41,582 nt of DNA from Bordetella parapertussis (GTDB lineage: Bacteria; Pseudomonadota; Gammaproteobacteria; Burkholderiales; Casimicrobiaceae): the NCBI GenBank assembly GCA_943331295.2, contig CALQLA020000042.1, positions 1 to 41,582 on the forward strand. Reading direction: 5' to 3'. This document shows positions 8,049-18,366 of the stretch, one piece after another. Below the pieces are notes generated by a model. It saw nothing but the letters and a program-made list of their open reading frames with translations. It did not search any database and was not told the DNA's origin. Made by a program: the position numbers and the translations under genes. Within the stretch, counting starts at the first letter, position 1, and each line of letters starts with the position of its first letter.

Positions 8049-9836
8049 CTACGCGCTCGCGCACCAGCGCTCCCACATCGCGCGGTACGCGGCCTCGAGG
8101 TCGCGCGCGAAGCGCGGCGCGTCGCAGATCGGCGACTGCGCGAGCCGCGGACGCAGCGCTGCGCGCAGGTCGGCGAGTTCGGCGCGGCGACGGCTCCACT
8201 CGACCGCGAGGCGCACGTAGTCCGCCACCCCGCCGGCGACCCAGTCGTCCTGCCCGAGGAGGCGCAGCATCGCCGCGCTCTGCCGGCCGATCATCCGCTC
8301 GGCTTCCAATGCGACCAGCGGCACGCCCATCCACAGGCATTCGCAGGTGGTGAGTCCGCCGTTGTACGGAAACGTGTCGAGCGCGATGTCGATGTCGGCA
8401 TACTCGGCCATCATCTCGGCATGGGGCGTGGGGCCCCGCAGCACCAGTCGGCCGGCGTCGATGCCGAACCCGTCGAAGGTCGCTGCCACTTGCCGGCGCA
8501 CGGCGTCGATCTGCAGCGCGCGATTCTTCAGCAGCAGGCGGGCGTCGGGCACGGCGTGCAGGATGTCGGCCCAGACGGAGAGCAGGGCCGGGTACAGCTT
8601 GTCCTGCCGGTTGAACGAGCCGAACGTGAACGGCGCGCCGGCGAGGTGCGGCGGCGGCGCGACCGGCGGCGCGTGGTCGACCGGCGTGTAGCAGAGCCGG
8701 CAGTGCGGCAAGTGGACCACCGTCTCGGTGAAACGCTGCAGGCTGCCGGCGGGCGTGGTGTACGGGTCGGTCAGCACGTAGTCGATGGCCGTCATCCCGC
8801 TGGTGTCGAACCAGTCGAGCCACTCCACCTGGATCGGCGCCGGCTTGCGCGCGAAGATCAGCGGGCGCCCGGTGGGATTGTGGCCGTCGAGGTCGACGAG
8901 GATGTCGATCGCGTCGGCGCGGATTCGCGCGGCGGCCGCCGCGTCGTCCAGCGCGCCGATGTCGATCCACGCATCCGCCTGCCGCCGCAGGTTCGCCTTC
9001 GCCGCCTCCGGGCCGCGCGTCGACGAGTACAGGCGGATGGAGTGGCGGGCGCGGTCGTGCTGCGCCAGCACGCTCTGCAGGAAGTGGCCCATGATCTCGT
9101 TGTCGGCGAAGCTTGCCGATACGTAGCCGATCCGGAGCGGACGTGCGGCATCGCGGGCGTTGGGCCACGCCGCCGGGGAAGGGTGGAGCGCTCGCGCATG
9201 GCGCTCGCCCCAGTCGCGGTGCGCGGCGCAGAGCGCGTCGTGGTCCAGCCTCTCGTCGTAGTGCAGCGCCAGCAGCAGGTTGCTGTGCAGCCGTGCCTGC
9301 TGCGCCGGATCGGTCTCCTGCTCGATGGCGCGGCGATAGCAGTCGAGCGCGGACGCGAAGCGGCCGAGGTATTTCTCGATGTTGCCCAGGTTGCCCCAGA
9401 CGCCAACCAGCGTGGGGTCGTGCTCCAGCGCTGCCCGGTATTCGGCTCGCGCGCGGTCGAAGTCGAACTGCCGTGCGTGGACGTTGCCGAGCGCGAAGTG
9501 CCCGGGTGCGTGCGCGGGGTGCAGCGCGACGAGTTGCTGGAAGCATTGCTGCGCCGTGGCGATGTCACCGGCTCGCTCGGCGAGCCTGCCCATCGCGAAC
9601 CAGGCGGCGGCCGACGCGGGCTCGATGGCCAGCGCCTGCTGGTAGCAGCGTTCGGCCTGCGCCGGCTCGCGCGCCGCTTCAAGCTGTGCGCCGCGCGCGA
9701 GCCACCCGTCGGCGCTCGCTGGCGCCGGGCTTGCGGCCCGGGACGCGGCAGCGCCTGCGCCGCCGTGGCACTTCTTGTATTTCCGTCCGCTGCCGCAGGG
9801 GCAGGGGGCGTTGGGGCCGGGTTTCATCGATGCCAT
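8049..9836 (-). CDS. SEC-C / TPR / O-GlcNAc-transferase-like (GT41) fusion protein
   Basis: 595 residues in three parts. Residues 8-24 form a SEC-C zinc motif (PCPCGSGRKYKKCH: Cys12, Cys14, Cys23, His24). Residues ~44-180 hold about four tetratricopeptide repeats. Residues ~233-590 form a GT41 (OGT/SPINDLY-type) domain, with GYVSASF, DLDGHNPTG, FGSFNRQDK (Lys413, matching the catalytic lysine of human OGT), and GLTTCECLWMGVPLVAL. Such proteins transfer a sugar to protein serine/threonine or cell-surface substrates. By eye, the histidine near the start of the human OGT domain (H498) is Asn here. No signal peptide, so probably cytoplasmic. ATG 9836 is used; ATG 9827 (Met4) is equally possible. 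It is convergent with the crotonase gene and has no functional link to its neighbours. Confidence 0.82.
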   Translation of the reverse strand: MASMKPGPNAPCPCGSGRKYKKCHGGAGAAASRAASPAPASADGWLARGAQLEAAREPAQAERCYQQALAIEPASAAAWFAMGRLAERAGDIATAQQCFQQLVALHPAHAPGHFALGNVHARQFDFDRARAEYRAALEHDPTLVGVWGNLGNIEKYLGRFASALDCYRRAIEQETDPAQQARLHSNLLLALHYDERLDHDALCAAHRDWGERHARALHPSPAAWPNARDAARPLRIGYVSASFADNEIMGHFLQSVLAQHDRARHSIRLYSSTRGPEAAKANLRRQADAWIDIGALDDAAAAARIRADAIDILVDLDGHNPTGRPLIFARKPAPIQVEWLDWFDTSGMTAIDYVLTDPYTTPAGSLQRFTETVVHLPHCRLCYTPVDHAPPVAPPPHLAGAPFTFGSFNRQDKLYPALLSVWADILHAVPDARLLLKNRALQIDAVRRQVAATFDGFGIDAGRLVLRGPTPHAEMMAEYADIDIALDTFPYNGGLTTCECLWMGVPLVALEAERMIGRQSAAMLRLLGQDDWVAGGVADYVRLAVEWSRRRAELADLRAALRPRLAQSPICDAPRFARDLEAAYRAMWERWCASA

Positions 9837-9998
9837 CGCTGCGATTGGGCGGGGTGCGGGCAGGGGACCGCAATTCGCGGGCGCGGCCGCTTCGCGCCTG
9901 GCGCGATCAACGGCCGGTCGACGATCGGCGCCAGTGCGAATGGTACGACAACGACGGGAACCGGCAAGGCGAGCGGCGTTCGCGGCGGCGATGCGTTC

Positions 9999-10991
9999 TC
10001 AGTGCGGTCGCAGGAGGATCTTCGCCGCGGCCGAGCGGCCGCGGTCGAGATCGGCGAACGCGGCCGCGCCGTCGGCGAGGGCGCGCTCCTCGACCCACGC
10101 GAGGTCGCCGAACACGCCGCGGTGGAGCGCGGCGACGGTGGCCCGGAGGTCGGCGGTGGTGTACGTGTAGGTGCCGATCAGCGTGATTTCCGCCAGCGTC
10201 AGGCGGCGCATGTCGATCTCGCTCGCCCAGTCCTGCAGGCCGATGTGCAGCACGACGCCGCCCGGGCGCACCGCGGCGAGTGCCGCGTGTCGCGTCGCCT
10301 TCGCGCCGACGGCGTCGATGACGAAGTCGAAGCCGCTCTCGCGCGGCGCTTCTCCGGCGGCGGGGTCGATCGTGGCACAGTCGGCGTGGCGCGCCGCCGA
10401 TGCGCGGCGCAGCGGATTGGTCTCGGCCAGCGTGACGGCCACGCCGTAGCTCTTCAGCAGCAGCGCGGCGAGAAGGCCGACGGCGCCGCCGCCGATCACC
10501 AGCGTCGCCGCCTCGGGCAGCGGGCGGAGGAGCGCACGCTGCGCCATCGCGATCGCGTGCAGCGCGGTGGCCGCCGGCTCGGTCAGCGCGGCGGTGCGCG
10601 CCGGCATGTCCTGCGGGATGTCGACGAGGCTGCGCGCGGGGATCGTCATCAGCTCGGCGTACGCGCCGGGGCGGGTCATCCCGACCATCGTCCGGTTGCT
10701 GCACAGGTTGTCGCGGCCCTGGACGCAATAGTCGCAGGCGCCGCAGTGGATCAGCGGATTGGCCGTGACGCGCGTGCCGCTGCGCGGCCCGCCGACGATC
10801 GTCCCGGCCAGCTCGTGGCCGAGGATCAGCGGCGGGTTGCGCCGCGGATCGTGGCCATGGAACGCGTGCATGTCCGAGCCGCAGATGCCCACGGCGTCGA
10901 TGGCGAGCAGTTCCTCGCCGGCGGCGGGCACCGGGTCGGGCTCGTCGCGCCAGGTGACTTCGTTGGGGGCGGTGTAGACGAGGGCCTTCAT
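9999..10991 (-). CDS. Zinc-dependent alcohol dehydrogenase, HpsP/HpsO-like by context
   Basis: A 330-residue medium-chain dehydrogenase. Catalytic zinc ligands are Cys37 (GICGSD) and His59-Glu60 (GHELAG). The structural zinc site is complete (Cys83, Cys86, Cys89, Cys97), and a Rossmann motif VIGGGAVGLL sits near 165. Homologues oxidise secondary alcohols of polyols and hydroxy acids with NAD+ (L-idonate or sorbitol dehydrogenase type). It is the last gene of the leftward arm after the HpsN-like dehydrogenase and the SDR. Such a trio oxidises and inverts dihydroxypropanesulfonate in known hpsNOP clusters, so oxidation at C2 of a C3 substrate is plausible. Substrate assignment is inference. Confidence 0.78.
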   Translation of the reverse strand: MKALVYTAPNEVTWRDEPDPVPAAGEELLAIDAVGICGSDMHAFHGHDPRRNPPLILGHELAGTIVGGPRSGTRVTANPLIHCGACDYCVQGRDNLCSNRTMVGMTRPGAYAELMTIPARSLVDIPQDMPARTAALTEPAATALHAIAMAQRALLRPLPEAATLVIGGGAVGLLAALLLKSYGVAVTLAETNPLRRASAARHADCATIDPAAGEAPRESGFDFVIDAVGAKATRHAALAAVRPGGVVLHIGLQDWASEIDMRRLTLAEITLIGTYTYTTADLRATVAALHRGVFGDLAWVEERALADGAAAFADLDRGRSAAAKILLRPH

Positions 10992-11007
10992 CGCAGCGTC
11001 GCTCCGT

Positions 11008-11781
11008 TCATCCGGCGGTGAAGCCGCCGTCCACGAACAGCGTCTGGCCGGTGATGTAGGCCGACGCGTCGCTCGCGAGGAAGACGGCGGTGCCGTAGAG
11101 GTCCTGCAGCGTGCCGTTGCGACCGATCATCGTCTTCTTCGCCATCGCGTCGGCGCGGACCGGATCGCTGAACACCGGCGCGGTCAGCGGGGTCTCGAAG
11201 AAGCCCGGCGCGATCGCGTTGCAGGTGATGCCGAACCGCGACCAGTATTCTGCGGTTGCACGGGTCAGCTGCATCAGCCCGCCCTTCGACGCGCCGTAGG
11301 GCGCGCCGTCGGCGAACGCGCGCACCGACTGCAGCGAGGCGATGTTGACGATCCGGCCCCAGCCGCGTGCCTGCATCGCGGGCGCCAGCGCGCGGGTCAG
11401 CAGGAACGGCGCGGTCAGGTTCACCGCGAGCGTCTCGTCCCACTGCGCGTCGGTCGTCTCCGGGAATGGCTTGCGCGGGTTGATGCCCGACGCGTTGACG
11501 AGGATGTCGGGGTCGCCGTACGCGGCACGCGCACGACCGGGAAGCGCGGCGATCGCGCCGCGGTCGGCGAGATCGCAGGACACGGCGGATGCCTCGTAGC
11601 CGGCGCGGCGCATGTCGGCGACGGCGGCGTCGAGCTCGGCCTGCCGCCGCGCGACGAGCACGACGCGCGCGCCCGCCCCGGCCAGCGCGCGGGCGATCGC
11701 GTTGCCGATCCCCGAGTTGCCGCCGGTCACCAGTGCCACGCGGCCGGCGAGGTCGAACAGGCGGGCGATGGTCGCGTCCAT
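11008..11781 (-). CDS. Short-chain dehydrogenase/reductase (SDR), HpsO/HpsP-like by context
   Basis: A 257-residue classical SDR. It has the cofactor loop TGGNSGIG (19-26), NASG (96-99), the catalytic Ser149 and Tyr162-x3-Lys166 (YGASK), and the C-terminal ending ITGQTLFVDGGF. Classical SDRs interconvert alcohols and ketones with NAD(P). An NAD(H) preference is plausible because an uncharged or basic stretch, VARRQAEL, follows beta-2, but I cannot settle this. It lies 6 bases from the end of the HpsN-like gene and 16 bases before the zinc dehydrogenase. The two secondary-alcohol dehydrogenases could invert a stereocentre through a shared ketone, as proposed for HpsO and HpsP. Confidence 0.8.
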   Translation of the reverse strand: MDATIARLFDLAGRVALVTGGNSGIGNAIARALAGAGARVVLVARRQAELDAAVADMRRAGYEASAVSCDLADRGAIAALPGRARAAYGDPDILVNASGINPRKPFPETTDAQWDETLAVNLTAPFLLTRALAPAMQARGWGRIVNIASLQSVRAFADGAPYGASKGGLMQLTRATAEYWSRFGITCNAIAPGFFETPLTAPVFSDPVRADAMAKKTMIGRNGTLQDLYGTAVFLASDASAYITGQTLFVDGGFTAG

Positions 11782-11787
11782 TGCCGG

Positions 11788-14191
<2,404 letters not shown>

Positions 14192-14236
14192 GGTTCCTCC
14201 TCGAGCTTGGGGTGACCCCTGAAAGATTCCCGCGAC

Positions 14237-14252
14237 GCCTCGCGAGCGAGGC
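14237..14252. repeat. Inverted repeat upstream of the binding-protein gene
   Basis: GCCTCG-CGAG-CGAGGC is a perfect 6-bp stem with a 4-base loop, 46-61 bases before the binding-protein start. It has no T-run and so is not a classical terminator. It may be a structure in the 5' leader or an operator half. Confidence 0.4.
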
Positions 14253-14279
14253 ATCCGGAATACCGTTTGGGGCATTTTG

Positions 14280-14293
14280 TGAAAGCGCGTTCA
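14280..14293. promoter_or_regulatory. LacI-type operator-like palindrome, site 1
   Basis: TGAAAGCGCGTTCA is a 14-bp palindrome with one mismatched pair and a central GCGC, the usual form of LacI/GalR-family operators. It lies in the leader region of the leftward binding-protein gene and closely matches site 2 at 14446-14459. Regulation by the LacI-type protein encoded next to it is the simplest reading. Confidence 0.55.
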
Positions 14294-14445
14294 GGAAAAA
14301 TGTTCGGCGATCCGGCGGCGAAAGTCAAACGCGGAATGCCCCGGAACCATTGTGCAGTGCGGCATAGGGGCCTCCGGGATGGCGTGCCGGGGATTTTCTT
14401 GCCGCCCTGAAGTGAGCCGTGTAATCTCGCCACCGTGCCACTTCC

Positions 14446-14459
14446 TGAAAGCGCTTTCT
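14446..14459. promoter_or_regulatory. LacI-type operator-like palindrome, site 2 (autoregulatory position)
   Basis: TGAAAGCGCTTTCT contains the perfect 12-bp palindrome GAAAGCGCTTTC (14447-14458). It ends only four or five bases before the proposed GTG start of the LacI-type regulator. Ten of the first or last bases match site 1. Centre-to-centre spacing to site 1 is 166 bp, compatible with looping over the divergent promoters. Confidence 0.6.
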
Positions 14460-14462
14460 GAC

Positions 14463-15554
14463 GTGATTTCCTCCGCAGCAACTTCCGGCGTCACGCTGAA
14501 GTCGATCGCAGCCCAGTGCGGGATCTCGTCCGCGACGATGTCGCGCGTGCTGAATCACCCGGAGCTGGTGCGACCCGAATTGCGCGAGCGGGTCGAGGCG
14601 ATCCTCGCCGCGGCGGGGTACGTGCCGCACGGCGCGGCACGGTCGCTCGCATCGCGCCGGACGCGCACGATGGGCGCCGTGGTGCCGACCGTCGACAGCG
14701 CCCTGTTCGCCAGGGTCGTCGACGGCGTCCAGCAGACGATCCACGACCACGGCTTCCAGCTGCTGCTCGCCAGCAGCAACTACAGCCCGGCCCGCGAGGC
14801 GGCCGAGATCCGCGCGCTGATCGAGCGCGGCGTCGACGCGATGCTGCTGGTCGGCCGGTCGCGCACCCCCGAGATCGTCGGCCTGCTGCTGGCGAAGGGC
14901 ATCCCGTTCGTCGCCACCTGCGTGGACGAGCCCGAGGCCGCCTGGCCGACGGTGGGCTGGGACAACGCCGCCGCAGCCGCGCGGGCGGCCGACTACCTGC
15001 TCGACATCGGCCACACGCGCTTCGGCGTGATCGCGGGCATCACCGCGGACAACGACCGGGCCGCCGACCGCGTCGCGGGCTTCCGGACGGCACTGGCACG
15101 CCGCGGCGTTCCGCTGCCGGCGACCCACGTCATCGAGCGGCCGTACACGGTGCCCGAGGCGCGCACGGCGATGGCGGCGCTGCTGCGCCTCCCCGTGCGG
15201 CCCACAGCGGTGCTGTGCGGCAACGACATCCTCGCCTATGGCGCGCTGCAGGAGTGCCTTTGGCGCGGCGTCGGCGTGCCCCGCGACGTCTCGATCACCG
15301 GCTTCGACGACATCGAGATGGCAGAGCACTGCTGGCCGGGCATCACCACGCTGCGCGTGCCGGCGTTCGAGATCGGCCAGCGCGCCGCGACGCTGATGCT
15401 CGACGCACTGAAGAAGGATGCGCCGGGATCCGCGGCGCCGGCCGAGCACGTCCCGTTCGAGCTGCAGCTGATCGTCCGCGGCACCACGGCGCCGCCGGCG
15501 GACAGCCCGCAGGCGCGCCACGAGGGGATGGAACTGCAGGGCATCCCCCACTGA
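14463..15554 (+). CDS. LacI/GalR-family transcriptional regulator
   Basis: 363 residues from GTG 14463. A helix-turn-helix (about 11-31: TLKSIAAQCGISSATMSRVLN) and a hinge (HGAARSLASRRT) are followed by a periplasmic-binding-protein-like effector domain ending with GFDDIEMAEHCWPGITTLR and a GTT motif. The open frame extends upstream to 14352 (GTG), but that extension is unlike family N-termini and would run through operator site 2, so I prefer GTG 14463. No clear ribosome-binding site precedes it. It is the first gene of the right arm, 12 bases before the transketolase gene, and probably controls both arms. The effector is unknown, probably the imported compound or an early intermediate. Confidence 0.85.
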   Translation: MISSAATSGVTLKSIAAQCGISSATMSRVLNHPELVRPELRERVEAILAAAGYVPHGAARSLASRRTRTMGAVVPTVDSALFARVVDGVQQTIHDHGFQLLLASSNYSPAREAAEIRALIERGVDAMLLVGRSRTPEIVGLLLAKGIPFVATCVDEPEAAWPTVGWDNAAAAARAADYLLDIGHTRFGVIAGITADNDRAADRVAGFRTALARRGVPLPATHVIERPYTVPEARTAMAALLRLPVRPTAVLCGNDILAYGALQECLWRGVGVPRDVSITGFDDIEMAEHCWPGITTLRVPAFEIGQRAATLMLDALKKDAPGSAAPAEHVPFELQLIVRGTTAPPADSPQARHEGMELQGIPH

Positions 15555-15566
15555 CCCGAGACTCCC

Positions 15567-16421
15567 ATGCCACGCTCCCAGACCGACCCTCCGTTGTCCG
15601 AGCCGCGCGCCATCGCCCTCCGCGCCCACGCCATCCGGCGCGACGTCGTCCGCATGGTCGGCGCGCTCGGGCAGGGCTACGTCCAGCAGGGGCTGGGCGC
15701 CGCCGACCTGTTCGCCACGCTCCTCTTCTCCGAGCTTCGCCTCGACGCCGCCGATCCGGCGTGGCCGGACCGCGACCGCTTCCTGCTGTCGACGGCGCAC
15801 AACTCGGCGCTCTTCCACGCCGCGCTGGCGGCACGCGGGCTCATCGCGCGCGAGGGGCTCGACACCTATTGCCGCGACGGCTCCACGCTCGAGGTCAACG
15901 TCTCGGAGCGCCTCGGTCCGGTGGTCGAGGCGACCTTCGGCTCGCTGGGCCAGGGGCCGTCCGTCGGCCTCGGCATGGCGCTCGCCGGCCGGCGGCGGGG
16001 CGCGCCGTACCGGGTGTACGTGGTGCTGGGCGACGGCGAGATGCAGGAAGGCCAGGTGTGGGAGGCGGCGATGGCGGCAGGCAGCATGGGCGTCGACAAC
16101 CTCTGCGTGATCGTCGACCTCAACTCGATGCAGGTCGAGGGCCACAGCGACCGCGTGCTGAAGCAGGAGCCGGTGGCCGACAAGTGGGCGAGCTTCGGCT
16201 GGGCGACGATCGCCGTCGACGGCCACGACATCGCAGCGCTGCAGGCGGCGTTCGCAACGGCCCGCGCCACCCGCGGCCGGCCGACGGTCGTCATCGCGCG
16301 GACGCTGGTCGGCAAGGGCGTCCCCTTTCTCGAAGGCCAGTTCGGGCACAACATGAAGCTGTCGGCGGCGGACGCGGCGCGCGCGCTGCAGGAGCTCGAC
16401 GCGGCCGGGGTGGCGCAGTGA
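15567..16421 (+). CDS. Split transketolase, N-terminal (TPP-binding) subunit
   Basis: 284 residues covering the thiamine-diphosphate pyrophosphate-binding domain. It has GDGEMQEGQVWEA (155-167) and DLNSMQ (Asn186 region), the Mg-TPP motif, and GSLGQG (125-130). The segment that normally reads LSKGHA in split transketolases is LSTAHNS here, keeping the TPP-contacting His78. Transketolases move a two-carbon ketol unit from a ketose to an aldehyde. It works with the C-terminal subunit encoded immediately downstream (GTGA overlap). Split transketolases in catabolic clusters often act on unusual sugars or sulfosugars rather than pentose phosphates. See the altered specificity motif in the partner. 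Confidence 0.85.
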   Translation: MPRSQTDPPLSEPRAIALRAHAIRRDVVRMVGALGQGYVQQGLGAADLFATLLFSELRLDAADPAWPDRDRFLLSTAHNSALFHAALAARGLIAREGLDTYCRDGSTLEVNVSERLGPVVEATFGSLGQGPSVGLGMALAGRRRGAPYRVYVVLGDGEMQEGQVWEAAMAAGSMGVDNLCVIVDLNSMQVEGHSDRVLKQEPVADKWASFGWATIAVDGHDIAALQAAFATARATRGRPTVVIARTLVGKGVPFLEGQFGHNMKLSAADAARALQELDAAGVAQ

Positions 16422-17401
16422 GCGCGTCGGAGGACATCAAGGTCGGCGACTTCACGTCGCGCGGCCCCGTGCCGCGCGTCTACGGCGAGGCGCTGGTCGA
16501 GGCGGCGCGCGAGGACGCCCGCATCGTTTGCCTGGGGGCGGACCTTTCCCCCGCCACGGAGACCGACCTCTTCCGCGACACGCTGCCGGACCGCTACCAC
16601 AACTTCGGCATCGCCGAGGCCAACATGATCGGCGCGGCCGGCGGCATGGCGCGCTGCGGCGAGATTCCGTTCGCGCACACGTTCGCGGTGTTCGCGACGC
16701 GCCGGCCTTACGACCAGGTCGCGCTGCAGGTCGCGTATCCGCGCGCGAACGTGAAGATCGTTGGCTTCCTGCCCGGCCTGACGACGCTGCTGGGCGTGTC
16801 GCACCAGGCGATCGACGACATCGCGCTGATGCGGGCGCTGCCGGGCATGACGATCGTCGAGCCCGCCGGGATGGAGCAGGTCCGGGCCGCGGTGCGCGCG
16901 GCGGCGGCACATCCGGGGCCGGTCTACCTGCGGATGCGCCGCGCCGATGCACCGCTGCCGCCGGACTTCGCCCCGCGGGCGCTCACCATCGGCCGCGCCG
17001 ACGTGCTGCGCGAGGGCGGCGACGGCGCGGTCTTCGCCTGCGGCACGATGGTCGCCGTCGCCCAGGCGGCGGCGACGGCGCTCGCGGCCCGCGGCCGGCA
17101 GGTCGCGGTCGTCGACATGCACACGATCAAGCCGCTCGACGCCGATGCCGTGCTCGCGTTCGCGCGCGAGACGCGCTGCGTGGTCACCGCGGAGAACCAT
17201 TCGATCGTCGGCGGGCTCGGCAGCGCGGTGGCCGAGGTCCTGGCGGAATCGGGCCTCGGCACGGGGTTCGCGCGCGTCGGCATCCACGACACCTTCGGGG
17301 AGGGCGGATCGACCCCCTACCTGTTCGACAAGTACGGGCTGTCCGCCGCGGCGATCGCGGCCGCCTTCGAACGTCTCTGGAGTCGTCATGCAGGCAACTG
17401 A
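16418..17401 (+). CDS. Split transketolase, C-terminal subunit with altered specificity motif
   Basis: 327 residues from GTG 16418, overlapping the previous stop as GTGA. It contains the pyrimidine-binding domain with the catalytic Glu67 (NFGIAEANM), TFAVFATRRPYDQ, and a C-terminal transketolase domain ending in GEGGSTPYLFDKYGLS. The motif GEDG-THQ of ordinary transketolases is LLGVSHQ here (124-130): His129-Gln130 remain, but the Asp that reads the acceptor's hydroxyl (E. coli TktA D469, yeast D477) is Leu125. This predicts a non-standard acceptor or donor. The downstream gene overlaps by 14 bases. The SqwGH pair of the sulfo-transketolase pathway is a functional analogue to compare. Confidence 0.82.
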   Translation: MSASEDIKVGDFTSRGPVPRVYGEALVEAAREDARIVCLGADLSPATETDLFRDTLPDRYHNFGIAEANMIGAAGGMARCGEIPFAHTFAVFATRRPYDQVALQVAYPRANVKIVGFLPGLTTLLGVSHQAIDDIALMRALPGMTIVEPAGMEQVRAAVRAAAAHPGPVYLRMRRADAPLPPDFAPRALTIGRADVLREGGDGAVFACGTMVAVAQAAATALAARGRQVAVVDMHTIKPLDADAVLAFARETRCVVTAENHSIVGGLGSAVAEVLAESGLGTGFARVGIHDTFGEGGSTPYLFDKYGLSAAAIAAAFERLWSRHAGN

Positions 17402-18317
17402 AAAGCCGGCCATCGCGTTCATCGGGCTCGGCGTCATGGGCACCGGGATGGCGCGCAACCTCGCCCGCCACGGCTTTCCGCTGGCCGTGTACGACACCGC
17501 GCCGGCGGCGATGGCGCGCTTCGCCGACGTCGACTGCCGCCGCGCCGATTCTCCGGCGGCGGCGGCGCGCGGCGCCGGCATCGTCATGACGATGCTGCCC
17601 ACTTCCGCGCACGTGCGCGCAGCGTTGTTCGGCCCTGAAGGCGCCGCCTCCGCGCTGGCACCCGGCGCGCTGGTCGTCGAGATGAGCACCGGCGACGCCA
17701 TCGAGACCGATCGCATCGCCGCGGAACTCGCGGCGCTCGGGCTGCGCTGCATCGACGCGCCGGTGGGCCGCACGCCGCGCGAGGCGGCGGAGGGCAGGGC
17801 GCTGCTGATGGTCGGTGCCGACGCCGCCGATCTCGCCGCGGCGCGCCCCGCGTTCGAGGCGATGGCCGACACCATCGTCCACGTCGGCCCGCGCGGCACC
17901 GGCATCCGGCTGAAGCTCGTCAACAACTACATGGCGATGGTCACCATGGTGCTGACCGGCGAGGCGCTGATGTTCGGCGCCAAGCTGGGCCTCGATCGCG
18001 ACACCGTGGTGAAAGTGCTTTCGAACACCGCGGCCGGGCGCGGCCAGCTGCTGACCAACTACCCGCGCAAGGTGCTCGCGGGCGACGTCACGCCGGATTT
18101 CCCGCTGTGGATGGGCTACAAGGACATCCACCTGGCGATGAATCTCGCCGCGTCGGTCGGCGCGCCGCTGGGACTCGGCGGCTATGCGCGCGAGATGTTC
18201 GCGCTGGCGAAGTCCTGGGGGCGCGCGGACGAGGACTGCACCGCGATGCTGCTGCTGCTCGAGGACGTCGCGCGCGTCGCGCACGACGACCCGGCCTCGC
18301 GGCGGACCCCGTCATGA
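17388..18317 (+). CDS. YihU-like sulfolactaldehyde reductase (beta-hydroxyacid dehydrogenase family)
   Basis: 309 residues. N-terminal NAD-binding motif GLGVMGTGMARNL (13-25), helical C-terminal domain. It follows E. coli YihU (3-sulfolactaldehyde reductase) unusually closely at diagnostic places: APVGRT (124-129) instead of the SGG of tartronate semialdehyde reductases, GIRLKLVNNYM (172-182), and NTAAGRGQ. By my alignment YihU Arg123, Lys171 and Asn174 are Arg128, Lys176 and Asn179. Ser178 is Ala183. The enzyme interconverts sulfolactaldehyde and dihydroxypropanesulfonate with NAD(H). A non-sulfonated 3-hydroxy substrate is possible because of the Ser-to-Ala change. Translation is probably coupled to the transketolase through the 14-base overlap. 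Confidence 0.75.
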   Translation: MQATEKPAIAFIGLGVMGTGMARNLARHGFPLAVYDTAPAAMARFADVDCRRADSPAAAARGAGIVMTMLPTSAHVRAALFGPEGAASALAPGALVVEMSTGDAIETDRIAAELAALGLRCIDAPVGRTPREAAEGRALLMVGADAADLAAARPAFEAMADTIVHVGPRGTGIRLKLVNNYMAMVTMVLTGEALMFGAKLGLDRDTVVKVLSNTAAGRGQLLTNYPRKVLAGDVTPDFPLWMGYKDIHLAMNLAASVGAPLGLGGYAREMFALAKSWGRADEDCTAMLLLLEDVARVAHDDPASRRTPS

Positions 18318-18366
18318 CAGCCACCGGCTGCCGGTGCCCGCGCCGTCCGGGCCGGAGCGCGCGCAC

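Noticed and set aside
9900..9932. Imperfect hairpin (GGCGCGATC ... GATCGGCGCC) downstream of the zinc dehydrogenase gene
   Set aside because: The stem has a bulge and a long loop and no T-run follows, so it cannot be called a terminator.
14352..14462. N-terminal extension of the LacI-type regulator from GTG 14352
   Set aside because: The extra 37 residues are unlike family N-termini and would be translated through the operator-like palindrome.
15567..17401. SqwGH of the sulfo-transketolase sulfoquinovose pathway
   Set aside because: No sulfoquinovosidase, SQ isomerase or sulfoerythrose isomerase is present, and I cannot confirm sequence identity; kept only as a comparison.
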